From Candidatus Hydrogenedentota bacterium (lineage in GTDB: Bacteria > Hydrogenedentota > Hydrogenedentia > Hydrogenedentales > JAGMZX01), in contig JAKQEQ010000159.1 of NCBI GenBank assembly GCA_029556545.1, positions 1 through 64,000 on the forward strand: DNA of 64,000 nt, in the 5' to 3' direction. Made by a program: the position numbers and the translations under genes. Position 1 is the stretch's first letter. Each line of letters opens with the position of its first letter. The notes below the pieces were generated by a model. It did no database searches. It was not told the origin of the DNA and saw only the letters and a list, made by a program, of their open reading frames with translations. Of the stretch, positions 48,598 to 56,671 are shown piece after piece.

Positions 48598-51541
48598 AAA
48601 ACAGGCTGATCGCCAAGTCTACGGGAATGACTTCTTCCCCCGCCACCTCGACCAGCGTCGTGTGCATGAAACGAATCTCCGTGCCGAAGGCGTAGTAGAC
48701 GTCCAACTGATACGTCCCCGGCGGTATCCCCTCGATAAGGAAGAAGCCGGTGGCGTCGATCATCCCGACCGGCAGTTGGAAGAAATCCGAGGACATCCCG
48801 ATGAGGCTCGTCGAGCCGCCCAGCGGCAGCGGCGACGCCCCGGGATACCGCAGCGCCGCGAAACCGCCCGGCAGGATGCCCGCGAGCGATGGCGGCGGCG
48901 GCGTACACATCCCTTCGATGGTCGCGCCCTGTTCGCTGTCGAAGTTGATGGTCGTGACCCCGCCGTCCACGACCTCGGCCTGACGCATGCGCATGTCTAC
49001 CATGGCGGAGATGTCGCCGCTGAACGGCACCGCGGTGACACCGTAACTGCCCGGGGCGAGGCCGTCGATGCGGTACTCGCCGTTGGCGTCGGTCTCGGTC
49101 ATGCGCGGCTCGCCGTCACCCATGACGGTGACAATCGCGCCCTCGACGCGCCGTCCGTTGTACGCCACGTAGCCCTCGATGCCGCCCCCGAAGGTCAACC
49201 GCAGCTCGATGCCCGTCGCCTGGCCCAAATCTTCCAGGTAGATGGGTTCGCTGCGCGCCGTGGTATAGCGTTCGTGCCGTGCGATGGCGATGTAATTTCC
49301 CTCGGGCAGGTTCTCGAAAACGAATACGCCGTCGTCCCCCACCCGCATCGATCGGTCCGCCTCCCCGCCGCCCATGGCCGCCTGCGCCGCGTCCGCGGGG
49401 GAGTCGGCGTCAATCAGCGTCACGAGCGCGCCCTGCGGACTTCGATTGTCAGCCGTGGTCACCCGGCCCTCGATGCGTCCGCCCTCGCTGCGCACGTACA
49501 GGTCGATCCCTTCAAGCACCTGGCCCGCTTCGAGGTTGATCGTCTCGCGTCCGGGGGTGTATTTCGTTGCGCGCGCCTCAAGGCGGTAGACGCCGGGATT
49601 CAGCTCGAGTTCGTAGCGCCCCTCGGGATCGTTGAACGCCACCGCCTCCGGCGTCTCGAACAGCCGAATAACATCGACGCTTGCCCGCGCCTCGTCGGCC
49701 AGCGCCGTCGCGCTTACGGTGTACTGCGGCGGCGGCGCGCCCGTCCCCTTGACCAGCACCCGGCCCCGCACCATCGCCGTGGCATTGAGCGTAATGCGGA
49801 TTTCGCGGTCCAGCAGCACGTTCCGCACCGTCTGCGCGCCGTAGCCTTCCTTCGACGCGATCAGGACATACAACCCCGTCTCGACGTTCGTGAACTCGAA
49901 CCGGCCCTCGGTGTTCGTTGACGTGGTCTCCGAGGCATCGCTCAGGCTCTCCGACCCGAGACCGGTGAGCCGGATCTCGACGCCCGATAGCGGCTTGCCG
50001 CCCGTCTCGAAGACAATGCCGAAGATGGTGTGCAGCCCCGCCTCGATCGGGTAAAGCACCACGTCAACCCCGGAAAGGTTGTTGTACCCGTCGACATACA
50101 CCGGCTCGCCGAAGGCGCTGAACTTGTACCCTTCCTTCCGCCCCATGATCTGGTAGTCACCGGGCGGCAACTCGCGCACGGTGAACTGCCCCCTGCCGTC
50201 CGAGTCCGCCCCCCGGAACGCCTGCGGCGTGCGCATCGGCGAAACCAGACTCGAGAAGCTTGGTATGCACAGCACGTTCGCCTGCGGCACCGGCTTCCCC
50301 GTCGGCTCGATAACCCGCCCCGTGACCGTGCTGCCGCGGTACAGGAACAGGTCCACCTGCACCTCCCGCGTGGCGGCCGTCAGCGTGATTTCCTGCGACA
50401 GTTGCGGCGCGAAGTCGTCCGTGGCGGTATACACGCGCCACGTTTCTTCGAGCGGCACGCCGAGCAACTCGTAATAGCCGTCCTCCTCGGACCGATCGCG
50501 GACCGGCGGCGCGCGCCGTACCATGGCCGTCAACGCCTGCGACACGACGCTCGACGATGTGCAGAGCACCACTTCGCAGCCGGCCACGGGCGCCTTCTCG
50601 ACGTTCTGGACATACCCCCAGATCACGCCCGCCGGATCCACCGTGAAGTTCACGTTGTCCACCTGCTCGCCCGCCGACTTGATCGAAACCTTCTGATAGG
50701 GCAGTTCGCTCGCGGCGCGATAGGGCGTATTCCGAAGTAGCAGCGTCACGCCGAATTCGCCGACTCCGAGGCCCGTTAGCGTATACCGCCCGTCCTCGTC
50801 CGTCGTCGCGGGCGGCAGCGGCGAGTTCTCGATGAGCACGCCGATGCCCGGCGCGCCGCGCGTGGACCCGGCCTCCGTTACGCGGCCCGCGATGCTCGCC
50901 CCGGTCGCGAGCGCCATATCAATGACCGCCTCGCGCGTTTCCGCGTCGAGAACGCCCGCTTCCCGCATCGCCGGCACGTATCCCTCGAGAACGACTTGGA
51001 CGGTGTACACGCCCGGCTCCTTCACCCGGACCTCGTAATCGCCGTCCTCGTTGCTGCTTCCGCGCTCGACGACACGCAGCCGGTCGTGGTCGCGCCGGAC
51101 CGCCATCAACCGGCTCCGGTCGCGTCCGCGCGCCGCTTCAATCTGCCGCGCGCGCCAATCCGCCTGCTCCTCGGGCGACCAGTCGCGGCGCGCCTCGACC
51201 CGCGCCCCGGCCAGCGGCTTGCCGCTCCGCGCGTCCGTGATCCGGCCTCGGATGGCGAATGCGACCGCGCTTTCCGCAGCGGTTGTGTCGGGCGGCGGCG
51301 GGTCCTCGGCCGGCGCGGCGCGCGTCCTGGGCAGGGGCGGGGCGGGCCATGCGGGCTCGACGCCGGCGGCGGGGGAACGTTCGGGGCGTTGCTCGAAGGC
51401 AACCTGAGACGGTGGCGGCGGCGGGTCCTTGCGCGGGGCGAACATGACGGCGAACGCGACGAGCGCCGCGAGCAACAGCACCATCACCCCCACGATTCGC
51501 AGTGTGCCGAAGGAAGACACTTTGCGATTCAGACGCGGCAT
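48596..51541 (-). CDS. Membrane-anchored protein of repeated carboxypeptidase-regulatory-like domains
   Basis: 981 residues. One N-terminal membrane helix (TLRIVGVMVLLLAALVAFAV, near 12-32) and a Pro-rich spacer to about 90 precede a long array of beta-sandwich domains with the CarboxypepD_reg pattern, such as GRITDARSGKPLAGARVEA, AGRVTEAGSTRGAPGIGVLI, VTGRVIEPTGKPVPQANVLC and FGIVFETGGKPLSGVEIRL; I count at least seven. These look like surface or periplasmic scaffold/adhesion modules; no enzyme active site. ATG at 51541 with AAGGAG upstream. It follows the sigma/anti-sigma pair and is a likely target or partner. Confidence 0.85.
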   Translation of the reverse strand: MPRLNRKVSSFGTLRIVGVMVLLLAALVAFAVMFAPRKDPPPPPSQVAFEQRPERSPAAGVEPAWPAPPLPRTRAAPAEDPPPPDTTAAESAVAFAIRGRITDARSGKPLAGARVEARRDWSPEEQADWRARQIEAARGRDRSRLMAVRRDHDRLRVVERGSSNEDGDYEVRVKEPGVYTVQVVLEGYVPAMREAGVLDAETREAVIDMALATGASIAGRVTEAGSTRGAPGIGVLIENSPLPPATTDEDGRYTLTGLGVGEFGVTLLLRNTPYRAASELPYQKVSIKSAGEQVDNVNFTVDPAGVIWGYVQNVEKAPVAGCEVVLCTSSSVVSQALTAMVRRAPPVRDRSEEDGYYELLGVPLEETWRVYTATDDFAPQLSQEITLTAATREVQVDLFLYRGSTVTGRVIEPTGKPVPQANVLCIPSFSSLVSPMRTPQAFRGADSDGRGQFTVRELPPGDYQIMGRKEGYKFSAFGEPVYVDGYNNLSGVDVVLYPIEAGLHTIFGIVFETGGKPLSGVEIRLTGLGSESLSDASETTSTNTEGRFEFTNVETGLYVLIASKEGYGAQTVRNVLLDREIRITLNATAMVRGRVLVKGTGAPPPQYTVSATALADEARASVDVIRLFETPEAVAFNDPEGRYELELNPGVYRLEARATKYTPGRETINLEAGQVLEGIDLYVRSEGGRIEGRVTTADNRSPQGALVTLIDADSPADAAQAAMGGGEADRSMRVGDDGVFVFENLPEGNYIAIARHERYTTARSEPIYLEDLGQATGIELRLTFGGGIEGYVAYNGRRVEGAIVTVMGDGEPRMTETDANGEYRIDGLAPGSYGVTAVPFSGDISAMVDMRMRQAEVVDGGVTTINFDSEQGATIEGMCTPPPPSLAGILPGGFAALRYPGASPLPLGGSTSLIGMSSDFFQLPVGMIDATGFFLIEGIPPGTYQLDVYYAFGTEIRFMHTTLVEVAGEEVIPVDLAISLF

Positions 51542-51700
51542 CGCGTCGGGACTCCTTGTGTCTTGGGCGCGCTCGTCCTGTTGTGGCCGGTCTCCTGCGT
51601 GCCCACCGTAGTCACGCGCCGCGCGTGACGAAGGCGGGACCGCGCCACCGCGCCGACGCGCAGCGCAGGCGCTTGCGCCGCGTGCCGAAGGTCTCCAACG

Positions 51701-52111
51701 CTAGTGGCGCCGCATGCGTTCACGCAACGGGACAATGATCAGCAGCAGCGTCCCCAGCGCGAGCAGGAGCGACAGGCCGAGTGAATAGGCGCCGGTATAG
51801 CCCGTGTAATACCACGACAAATTGTTGATGATATAGTCCAGCCGGCCCTTCGCGCCCGGCGCGCCGTAATCCGCCACGTGGCGCAGGTTCGTGAACGCGA
51901 CAAAGAGAACGCCGCTTAGTATGATGGCCACCGCCGCCACGCACATCATCGCCATACTCGCGCGGAAGCGCGCCCGCTCGCGGTCCATCATCGCCTGCAC
52001 ATCGAGCCGGCGCATCACCCGCTCATGCAACGCGGGCGGCGTCGGCAGCATCGGCTCGGCGCGCAACGCGGACTCGATGAGCGTATCGAGGTCGCGATCG
52101 TTATCCCGCAT
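51701..52111 (-). CDS. Putative membrane anti-sigma factor
   Basis: 136 residues. The cytosolic N-terminal part (about 1-52; DTLIESALRAEPMLPTPPAL) is followed by two membrane helices, MAMMCVAAVAIILSGVLFVA and LGLSLLLALGTLLLIIVP. It lacks the HxxxCxxC zinc motif of ZAS anti-sigma factors. Its start overlaps the ECF sigma gene by 11 bases, the usual coupling of a sigma/anti-sigma pair. Function inferred from position. Confidence 0.65.
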   Translation of the reverse strand: MRDNDRDLDTLIESALRAEPMLPTPPALHERVMRRLDVQAMMDRERARFRASMAMMCVAAVAIILSGVLFVAFTNLRHVADYGAPGAKGRLDYIINNLSWYYTGYTGAYSLGLSLLLALGTLLLIIVPLRERMRRH

Positions 52112-52700
52112 GGCGAAACACCTCTTTGTTCACGATATGCTTGAGTTGCTTGCGCGCCCGATGCATCCACGTCTTGAGCGTGCCCATCGGGATGCTCATC
52201 GCGTCCGCAATCTCCTCGTAGGACGTGCCTTTCAGATAATACAACGTTACGATGGTCGCGTAACGGTCCGGCAGCAGCGTCACGCAGCGACGCACCATTT
52301 CCGGCACGTCGAAGTTGCGGACCGGCTGCACCGCCGCGTCGGCCACATGCTGCGGCTGGAGCGCCACTTCGCCCCGCTTCTTGCGCCGGCTCAATTCGGT
52401 CAGACACACGCTGCAAGTCACCCGGTATACCCAAGTCGAGAAGCTGCACTCGCCGCGGAACCCCTTGAGAAGCCGGAACGCCTTGACGAACGCCTCCTGC
52501 GCCATATCTTCGGCCAAGGCGGGGTCCCGCACGAAGCGATAGGCCACGTTGTAGACCATGTTCTGGTGGCGGCGCACCAACTCGGAAAAGGCGTCGCGGT
52601 CACCCCGCTTACTCTTGCGGACCAGTTCCTGGTCGTCCGTTTCCTGCACGGCAAGGCCGCGCGCCGAAACCGGCAGGGCCGCTGTCGCGGACGGCGTCAT
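52101..52700 (-). CDS. ECF-type RNA polymerase sigma factor
   Basis: 199 residues. Region 2: FSELVRRHQNMVYNVAYRFV, then DPALAEDMAQEAFVKAFRLL and CSFSTWVYRVTCSVCLTELS. Region 4: LPDRYATIVTLYYLKGTSYE and EIADAMSIPMGTLKTWMHRARK, an HTH. The start ATG at 52700 overlaps the DUF4097 stop (ATGA). Followed by an overlapping anti-sigma-like gene. Likely directs its own operon, including envelope proteins. Confidence 0.92.
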   Translation of the reverse strand: MTPSATAALPVSARGLAVQETDDQELVRKSKRGDRDAFSELVRRHQNMVYNVAYRFVRDPALAEDMAQEAFVKAFRLLKGFRGECSFSTWVYRVTCSVCLTELSRRKKRGEVALQPQHVADAAVQPVRNFDVPEMVRRCVTLLPDRYATIVTLYYLKGTSYEEIADAMSIPMGTLKTWMHRARKQLKHIVNKEVFRHAG

Positions 52701-53650
52701 GTCTCGCTCCTTCCAATAAGGATATCACCGGCAAACGTACTCAACGTCAATTGCGTCTCCGACTGGCCGATGAAACCCCGCAATTCCGTGGGTTTCTGTC
52801 CCCCCGAGAGGGGGACGACCTCGAAGTCGCTCTTGACAACGCCCTGGCGCGTAATGGCGTTGACTTCCGCCGAGCACCCGGGGTGCAGGCTAAGTGTAAT
52901 ATTCCCGTTCGTCGTGGTCAAGTCGCACCCCCGCACGCCGGGCTCCGGCAGCCGTACGTCGATGTTCCCGTTGACTGTGTTCGCCGTCAGTACATGGCCC
53001 GAGAATATCGCGCGCACATTGCCGTTCACCGTCCGAAGCGTGGCCTCCCGACCCGCGTCCAGCAAATCGATCCGCCCGCTCGTCGTCTGCGCGTGCACGA
53101 TCCCTCCCGCCTTGCGTATCTCGATGTCGGACAACGCGCTGCGCACGTTCACGTCCCCGCAGCCCTCGCCGACGTAGATGTTGCCCCGCGTGGTCTCGAT
53201 CTCAACGTGCGCGCCCCGCGGCGCCAGAATCTCGTACGCCACGTTCAGTTCGACCTCGCTCGGGCGCGCCCGCGGCTCCGTCACCAGCCACAGCGTATTC
53301 CCGTCCGCGTCCGCCCGAAACAACTCCTTCACGTATCGCTCCGCGACCTCGCGGTCCACGTAGGACCGCACATACGCCGACACCGTGGCATTGACCGCGA
53401 CCCGCGGCGCGTCATGCACCGCGACCCGGACGGCCCCGTTCGCGTTGCTCAGGACGAACCGCGAGACCCCGTCGAACTCGCGGCTCCAGACGGTGCGGAC
53501 GTCCGGGCGGCACACTTCCCGGGGAAGGAAATCGGCGAGCACGCCGATTGTGAAGCTCTGTACGGCCGCTGCGATAAAAACCGCCGCCACCGCGCTGCGA
53601 AGAAAAAGATTCATCTTGCCGTCCGGCTCTTGGTACACTTTCCGTGCCAT
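52697..53650 (-). CDS. Exported DUF4097-type beta-helix/adhesin-like protein
   Basis: 317 residues. The start at 53650 gives MARKVYQEPDGKMNLFLRSA; a second Met 12 codons on (MNLFLRSAVAAVFIAAAVQS) may be the true start of the signal peptide. The rest shows the repeated short beta motifs of DUF4097: VEIETTRGNIYVGEG, VHAQTTSGRIDLLDAG, LRTVNGNVRAIFSG, ANTVNGNIDVRLPE, LTTTNGNITLSLHPG. These proteins often sit next to sigma/anti-sigma genes. First gene of this operon; coupled to the sigma gene. Confidence 0.8.
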   Translation of the reverse strand: MARKVYQEPDGKMNLFLRSAVAAVFIAAAVQSFTIGVLADFLPREVCRPDVRTVWSREFDGVSRFVLSNANGAVRVAVHDAPRVAVNATVSAYVRSYVDREVAERYVKELFRADADGNTLWLVTEPRARPSEVELNVAYEILAPRGAHVEIETTRGNIYVGEGCGDVNVRSALSDIEIRKAGGIVHAQTTSGRIDLLDAGREATLRTVNGNVRAIFSGHVLTANTVNGNIDVRLPEPGVRGCDLTTTNGNITLSLHPGCSAEVNAITRQGVVKSDFEVVPLSGGQKPTELRGFIGQSETQLTLSTFAGDILIGRSET

Positions 53651-53700
53651 AATATAGACCCGATCACGTGGAAAACAGGTTTCAGACCGGTTTGTCGCGG

Positions 53701-53719
53701 CATGGGCATCTCGCCCATG
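53701..53719. repeat. Palindromic dispersed element, intergenic copy
   Basis: catgggc-atctc-gcccatg: a perfect 7-bp inverted repeat in the gap between divergent genes. A related copy lies in gspB (32940-32958). Confidence 0.7.
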
Positions 53720-53789
53720 ATTTTCGGCGTCGGCGGCGCGAAACTCGCGCACGACGCGCCCGGTCCAACCCGATGAAAGTCAAGACCCC

Positions 53790-54212
53790 ATGGTGCGGAT
53801 GATCGTGCTGATGTTGCCATTTCTGCTCGTGATATTCACGATACTCTTCGCGCTGGTCCGAAGCATCGGCCAGGTGTGGCTGCGCCATCGCATCCGCATG
53901 ACCCTGCTGGAACAACTCGAGAAACGCCCCGAACTCCTCGATCAATTCCACGACCTCCAGGAAGCCGCCATCCCCGAACGCCCGCCGGAGCCCTCGTTCT
54001 GGAAGCCCGACTACATCCTTACCGGGGTTATTCTCGCCGTACTCGGCATGGTCTGCGCCGTTGTCTGCGCCGCTGTTGGGGGAAGTCGCATCGCGACCGC
54101 CGCCTATTTCGGCGGCGTCCTCTGCGTTTGCCTCGGCTTTATTCTCGCCATGGTCGGCCTGCTGCTGCGCTACCTTTCCCACACCGCGGCCAAGGGCCTC
54201 CACGACGACTGA
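53790..54212 (+). CDS. Small membrane protein, unknown
   Basis: 140 residues with three hydrophobic helices ([19 protein letters not shown] near 5-24; [20 protein letters not shown] near 76-95; [20 protein letters not shown] near 107-127). The charged middle includes [19 protein letters not shown]. No family recognised. The start could also be GTG at 53793 or ATG at 53799; ribosome sites are weak. The stop is six bases before a 9-mer array. Confidence 0.65.
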   Translation: MVRMIVLMLPFLLVIFTILFALVRSIGQVWLRHRIRMTLLEQLEKRPELLDQFHDLQEAAIPERPPEPSFWKPDYILTGVILAVLGMVCAVVCAAVGGSRIATAAYFGGVLCVCLGFILAMVGLLLRYLSHTAAKGLHDD

Positions 54213-54217
54213 CCACC

Positions 54218-54262
54218 GTCCATCTTGTCCATCTCGTCCATCTCGTCCATCTCGTCCATCCC
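54218..54262. repeat. 9-mer tandem array (five units)
   Basis: gtccatctt, gtccatctc three times, gtccatccc. Starts six bases after the stop of the small membrane protein gene. Confidence 0.9.
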
Positions 54263-54328
54263 CCCGACCGGAAACCCCCCGCCCTTATCCTCAGTCTAGC
54301 CCATATCCACCGAATAAGGAGAGCCGCC

Positions 54329-55306
54329 ATGTCACGCTCGCGGGGTTTCACCCTCATCGAGTTGCTCGTGGTCATCGCGATCATCGGCATACTCGCCGCT
54401 ATTCTGCTCCCGGCGCTAGCGCGCGCGCGCGAATCGGCCCGCCGCGCGAGTTGCGCCAACAACCTCAAGCAATGGGGCATCATTCTAAAGATGTACGCGA
54501 GTGAATCCGCGGGCGGGCGGTATCCGCCGATGCTCGCGCGGGGCAACGTGCAACTGGTGGATTGCACCACTGCCGCGCTGACGCCGGCGGGAGTCGAGCC
54601 GTTCTTCCTGGCCGCGGGCCCGAATACGAGCGCGGTGTACCCCGAGTATCTTACCGATCCCAATATCGTGTTTTGTCCCTCGGACGCGGCGGACGCGCCG
54701 CGCAACCTGATGACGCCGGGGCTGAATCGCTCGAATTTCAGCGAGCCCTGTGCCGACCGGAAACAAGGGCTCCGCGCCGTCGATGCGAGTTACGCCTACG
54801 TCGGATGGGTTCTGGACAAAGTTGCGAGCACGGACCCGTTCAACAATTTCAGCCTCGGCGGATTCGTCGATCTCCGGCTGTGCCCGCTGCAAATGGGCTA
54901 TCTCGCCTTTGACCTCTTTCTCCCGGCGCTCCTGAACGTGAGCCGCTTCCCAGAACAAGCCGACAAGGACGGCGATCTCAGCCAGTGGTGCGCGGACTGC
55001 GGCAATGGCGGCGGCGCCGCGGTTTATCGGTTGCGCGAAGGCATCGAGCGCTTCCTGATCACCGACGTCAACAACCCCGCCGCGTCGGCGCAGGCGCAGA
55101 GCACCGTTTTCATCATGTTCGATCACGTTTCAGACCGTCCCGAGGGCTTTAACCATGTTCCCGGAGGCTCGAACGTACTCTACCTCGACGGGCACGTTTC
55201 CTACGTACGCTATATTCCCGAGAATCCGTACGGCAGCGGTGGCAGCATCGCGCCCGTCAACGCGGGCGTCGCATCGGTTATCGGCGCGGTCGGATTTGTA
55301 TACTAG
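54329..55306 (+). CDS. Pseudopilin-like protein (prepilin N-terminus, DUF1559 type)
   Basis: 325 residues. It has the prepilin peptidase site [20 protein letters not shown] near residue 5 (cleavage after Gly, Glu at +5), then a helix and a globular C-terminal part ending with [18 protein letters not shown], an H-x(n)-DG motif of the kind common in Planctomycete/Lentisphaera-type prepilin-like proteins. Cysteines occur at several positions (about 37, 112, 135). ATG at 54329 with AAGGAG upstream. Processing and assembly by a type II/IV machinery are expected; gspA/gspB are in the same window. Confidence 0.88.
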   Translation: MSRSRGFTLIELLVVIAIIGILAAILLPALARARESARRASCANNLKQWGIILKMYASESAGGRYPPMLARGNVQLVDCTTAALTPAGVEPFFLAAGPNTSAVYPEYLTDPNIVFCPSDAADAPRNLMTPGLNRSNFSEPCADRKQGLRAVDASYAYVGWVLDKVASTDPFNNFSLGGFVDLRLCPLQMGYLAFDLFLPALLNVSRFPEQADKDGDLSQWCADCGNGGGAAVYRLREGIERFLITDVNNPAASAQAQSTVFIMFDHVSDRPEGFNHVPGGSNVLYLDGHVSYVRYIPENPYGSGGSIAPVNAGVASVIGAVGFVY

Positions 55307-55467
55307 CCGCTGAATGGCATAGGTACACAAAGACACCGGCGTATGCCGCGCCGGAACGAGGGCGCGCCGCTCTCCGCTTGTACATGTTTCCGCTTGTACG
55401 ATGAATATCCACAGCGGTCCGGTGTATCTTCTTCCGATACGTTTCGTGTATCGAGGGAAAAGCCGAT

Positions 55468-56496
55468 ATGGCGGACCGCGTTGTCGAGTGCGCGTGCGGG
55501 CAGAAGATGCGCCTGCCCGAGCGCGCCGTTTCCGGCCGCGGTCGCTGCATCCGATGCGGCGCGATCATTCGTGTCGGGCAGGATGCCTCGCGCGTAGAAG
55601 GTGCGCCTTTGCCCACGGATGTGCGCCACGCGACCATCGATCGACTTGAAGCGCTCTGGGGAGATGACGAAGCACCCAAACCAACGCCGCACGCCACCAC
55701 GCCGACGGACGCCATGCGCCGCGGCACACTACCGGCGGCAGACCCCATGCCCGAGCCCCGCTGCGCGCGTTGTGGCCGTGCCTTTCGGGGCGACTGGGAC
55801 CAACGCCCCGGCGAGGAAGGCACGCTATGCCTCATCTGCGCGCGCCAATCGCCCGAACCCACGCCGTGGGACGCGCCGCCGGCCGGCCCCCCCGTCCCGC
55901 CGCCAGGCAAGGCCGAACTCCGAGAATTCCGCACGATTCAGGAACGCCTCGAAAAGGAGCAGCAGCCCAAGCAGGACCGGCGCGGCCTGGTGCCGTTTCT
56001 CATCTTCTCCGGCTTCGTGATGCTGCTCATACTGGTGTTTCCCGTCGAGGTCTGGCTGAACCGCGCAACGCTCGCCATCGCGGACCGCCAAGTCGAGGAA
56101 GTCAGCCCGGACTGGCGCTACGCCCTCATGGCCGTCAGGCTCCTCATCGTATACCTCAGCTTCTTCCTCCCGGTCTACCTGACCTTCCGCGAGGCGGGCA
56201 AGCTGGACGACGATTCCTTCCTCGCGAATTTCCTTTACACCAACAAGTACGCCTTCGGATTCTTTCTGGTGGAGGCGCTCTTTCGCGGTTTCGCCGAATT
56301 CGGGGGCGGGCCCGGCGCGAACGTATTCGCGCTCGTCTACGCCTTCTCCGTTCCGGCCCTCATTCTCTGGGTCTTCTCGGACCTGACCGGACGGGAAGTA
56401 TTTCACTTCTATATTTATCTATGTATTATAAAACCCGCGATGATCGCGCTCCAGTGGCTCCTCTTCGGCGCCGTCGCGCTCGTGGCCGTCGGCTGA
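55468..56496 (+). CDS. Membrane protein with N-terminal zinc ribbons
   Basis: 342 residues. Two CxxC-type modules: CACGQKMRLPE with CIRCGAII (near 8-33), and CARCGRAF with CLICARQ (near 98-125). A Pro-rich linker and a charged helix follow, then four or five membrane segments (FLIFSGFVMLLILVFPVEVW near 180; LLIVYLSFFLPVYLTF near 225; FALVYAFSVPALILWVFSDL near 290; ALQWLLFGAVALVAVG at the end). No catalytic motif. Possibly regulatory or a scaffold; unknown function. Confidence 0.7.
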   Translation: MADRVVECACGQKMRLPERAVSGRGRCIRCGAIIRVGQDASRVEGAPLPTDVRHATIDRLEALWGDDEAPKPTPHATTPTDAMRRGTLPAADPMPEPRCARCGRAFRGDWDQRPGEEGTLCLICARQSPEPTPWDAPPAGPPVPPPGKAELREFRTIQERLEKEQQPKQDRRGLVPFLIFSGFVMLLILVFPVEVWLNRATLAIADRQVEEVSPDWRYALMAVRLLIVYLSFFLPVYLTFREAGKLDDDSFLANFLYTNKYAFGFFLVEALFRGFAEFGGGPGANVFALVYAFSVPALILWVFSDLTGREVFHFYIYLCIIKPAMIALQWLLFGAVALVAVG

Positions 56497-56564
56497 GGCC
56501 TGGCCGCGTCGGTTGCCCAAGGCGCGAGCAAAGCGCCCGATGGCGCAGGACAGAATTGGGTATT

Positions 56565-56580
56565 ACCCATTCAAATGGGT
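56565..56580. terminator. Inverted repeat between convergent genes
   Basis: acccatt-ca-aatgggt, with aattgggta repeated on both sides (56554 and 56585). It lies between the convergent zinc-ribbon and ArnT-like genes, where a shared terminator is expected. It lacks a T-tract, so the call is tentative. Confidence 0.35.
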
Positions 56581-56644
56581 CATGAATTGGGTAACATCGG
56601 CCGCGGCGCGCGGGACTCCCCGAACCCCGGCGGCAGGCGGGGCT

Positions 56645-56671
56645 GTCCATCCCGTCCATTCAGTCCATTCC
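56645..56671. repeat. 9-mer tandem array overlapping a gene end
   Basis: gtccatccc, gtccattca, gtccattcc. The middle unit contains the stop codon of the ArnT-like gene (56660-56662). Confidence 0.8.
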
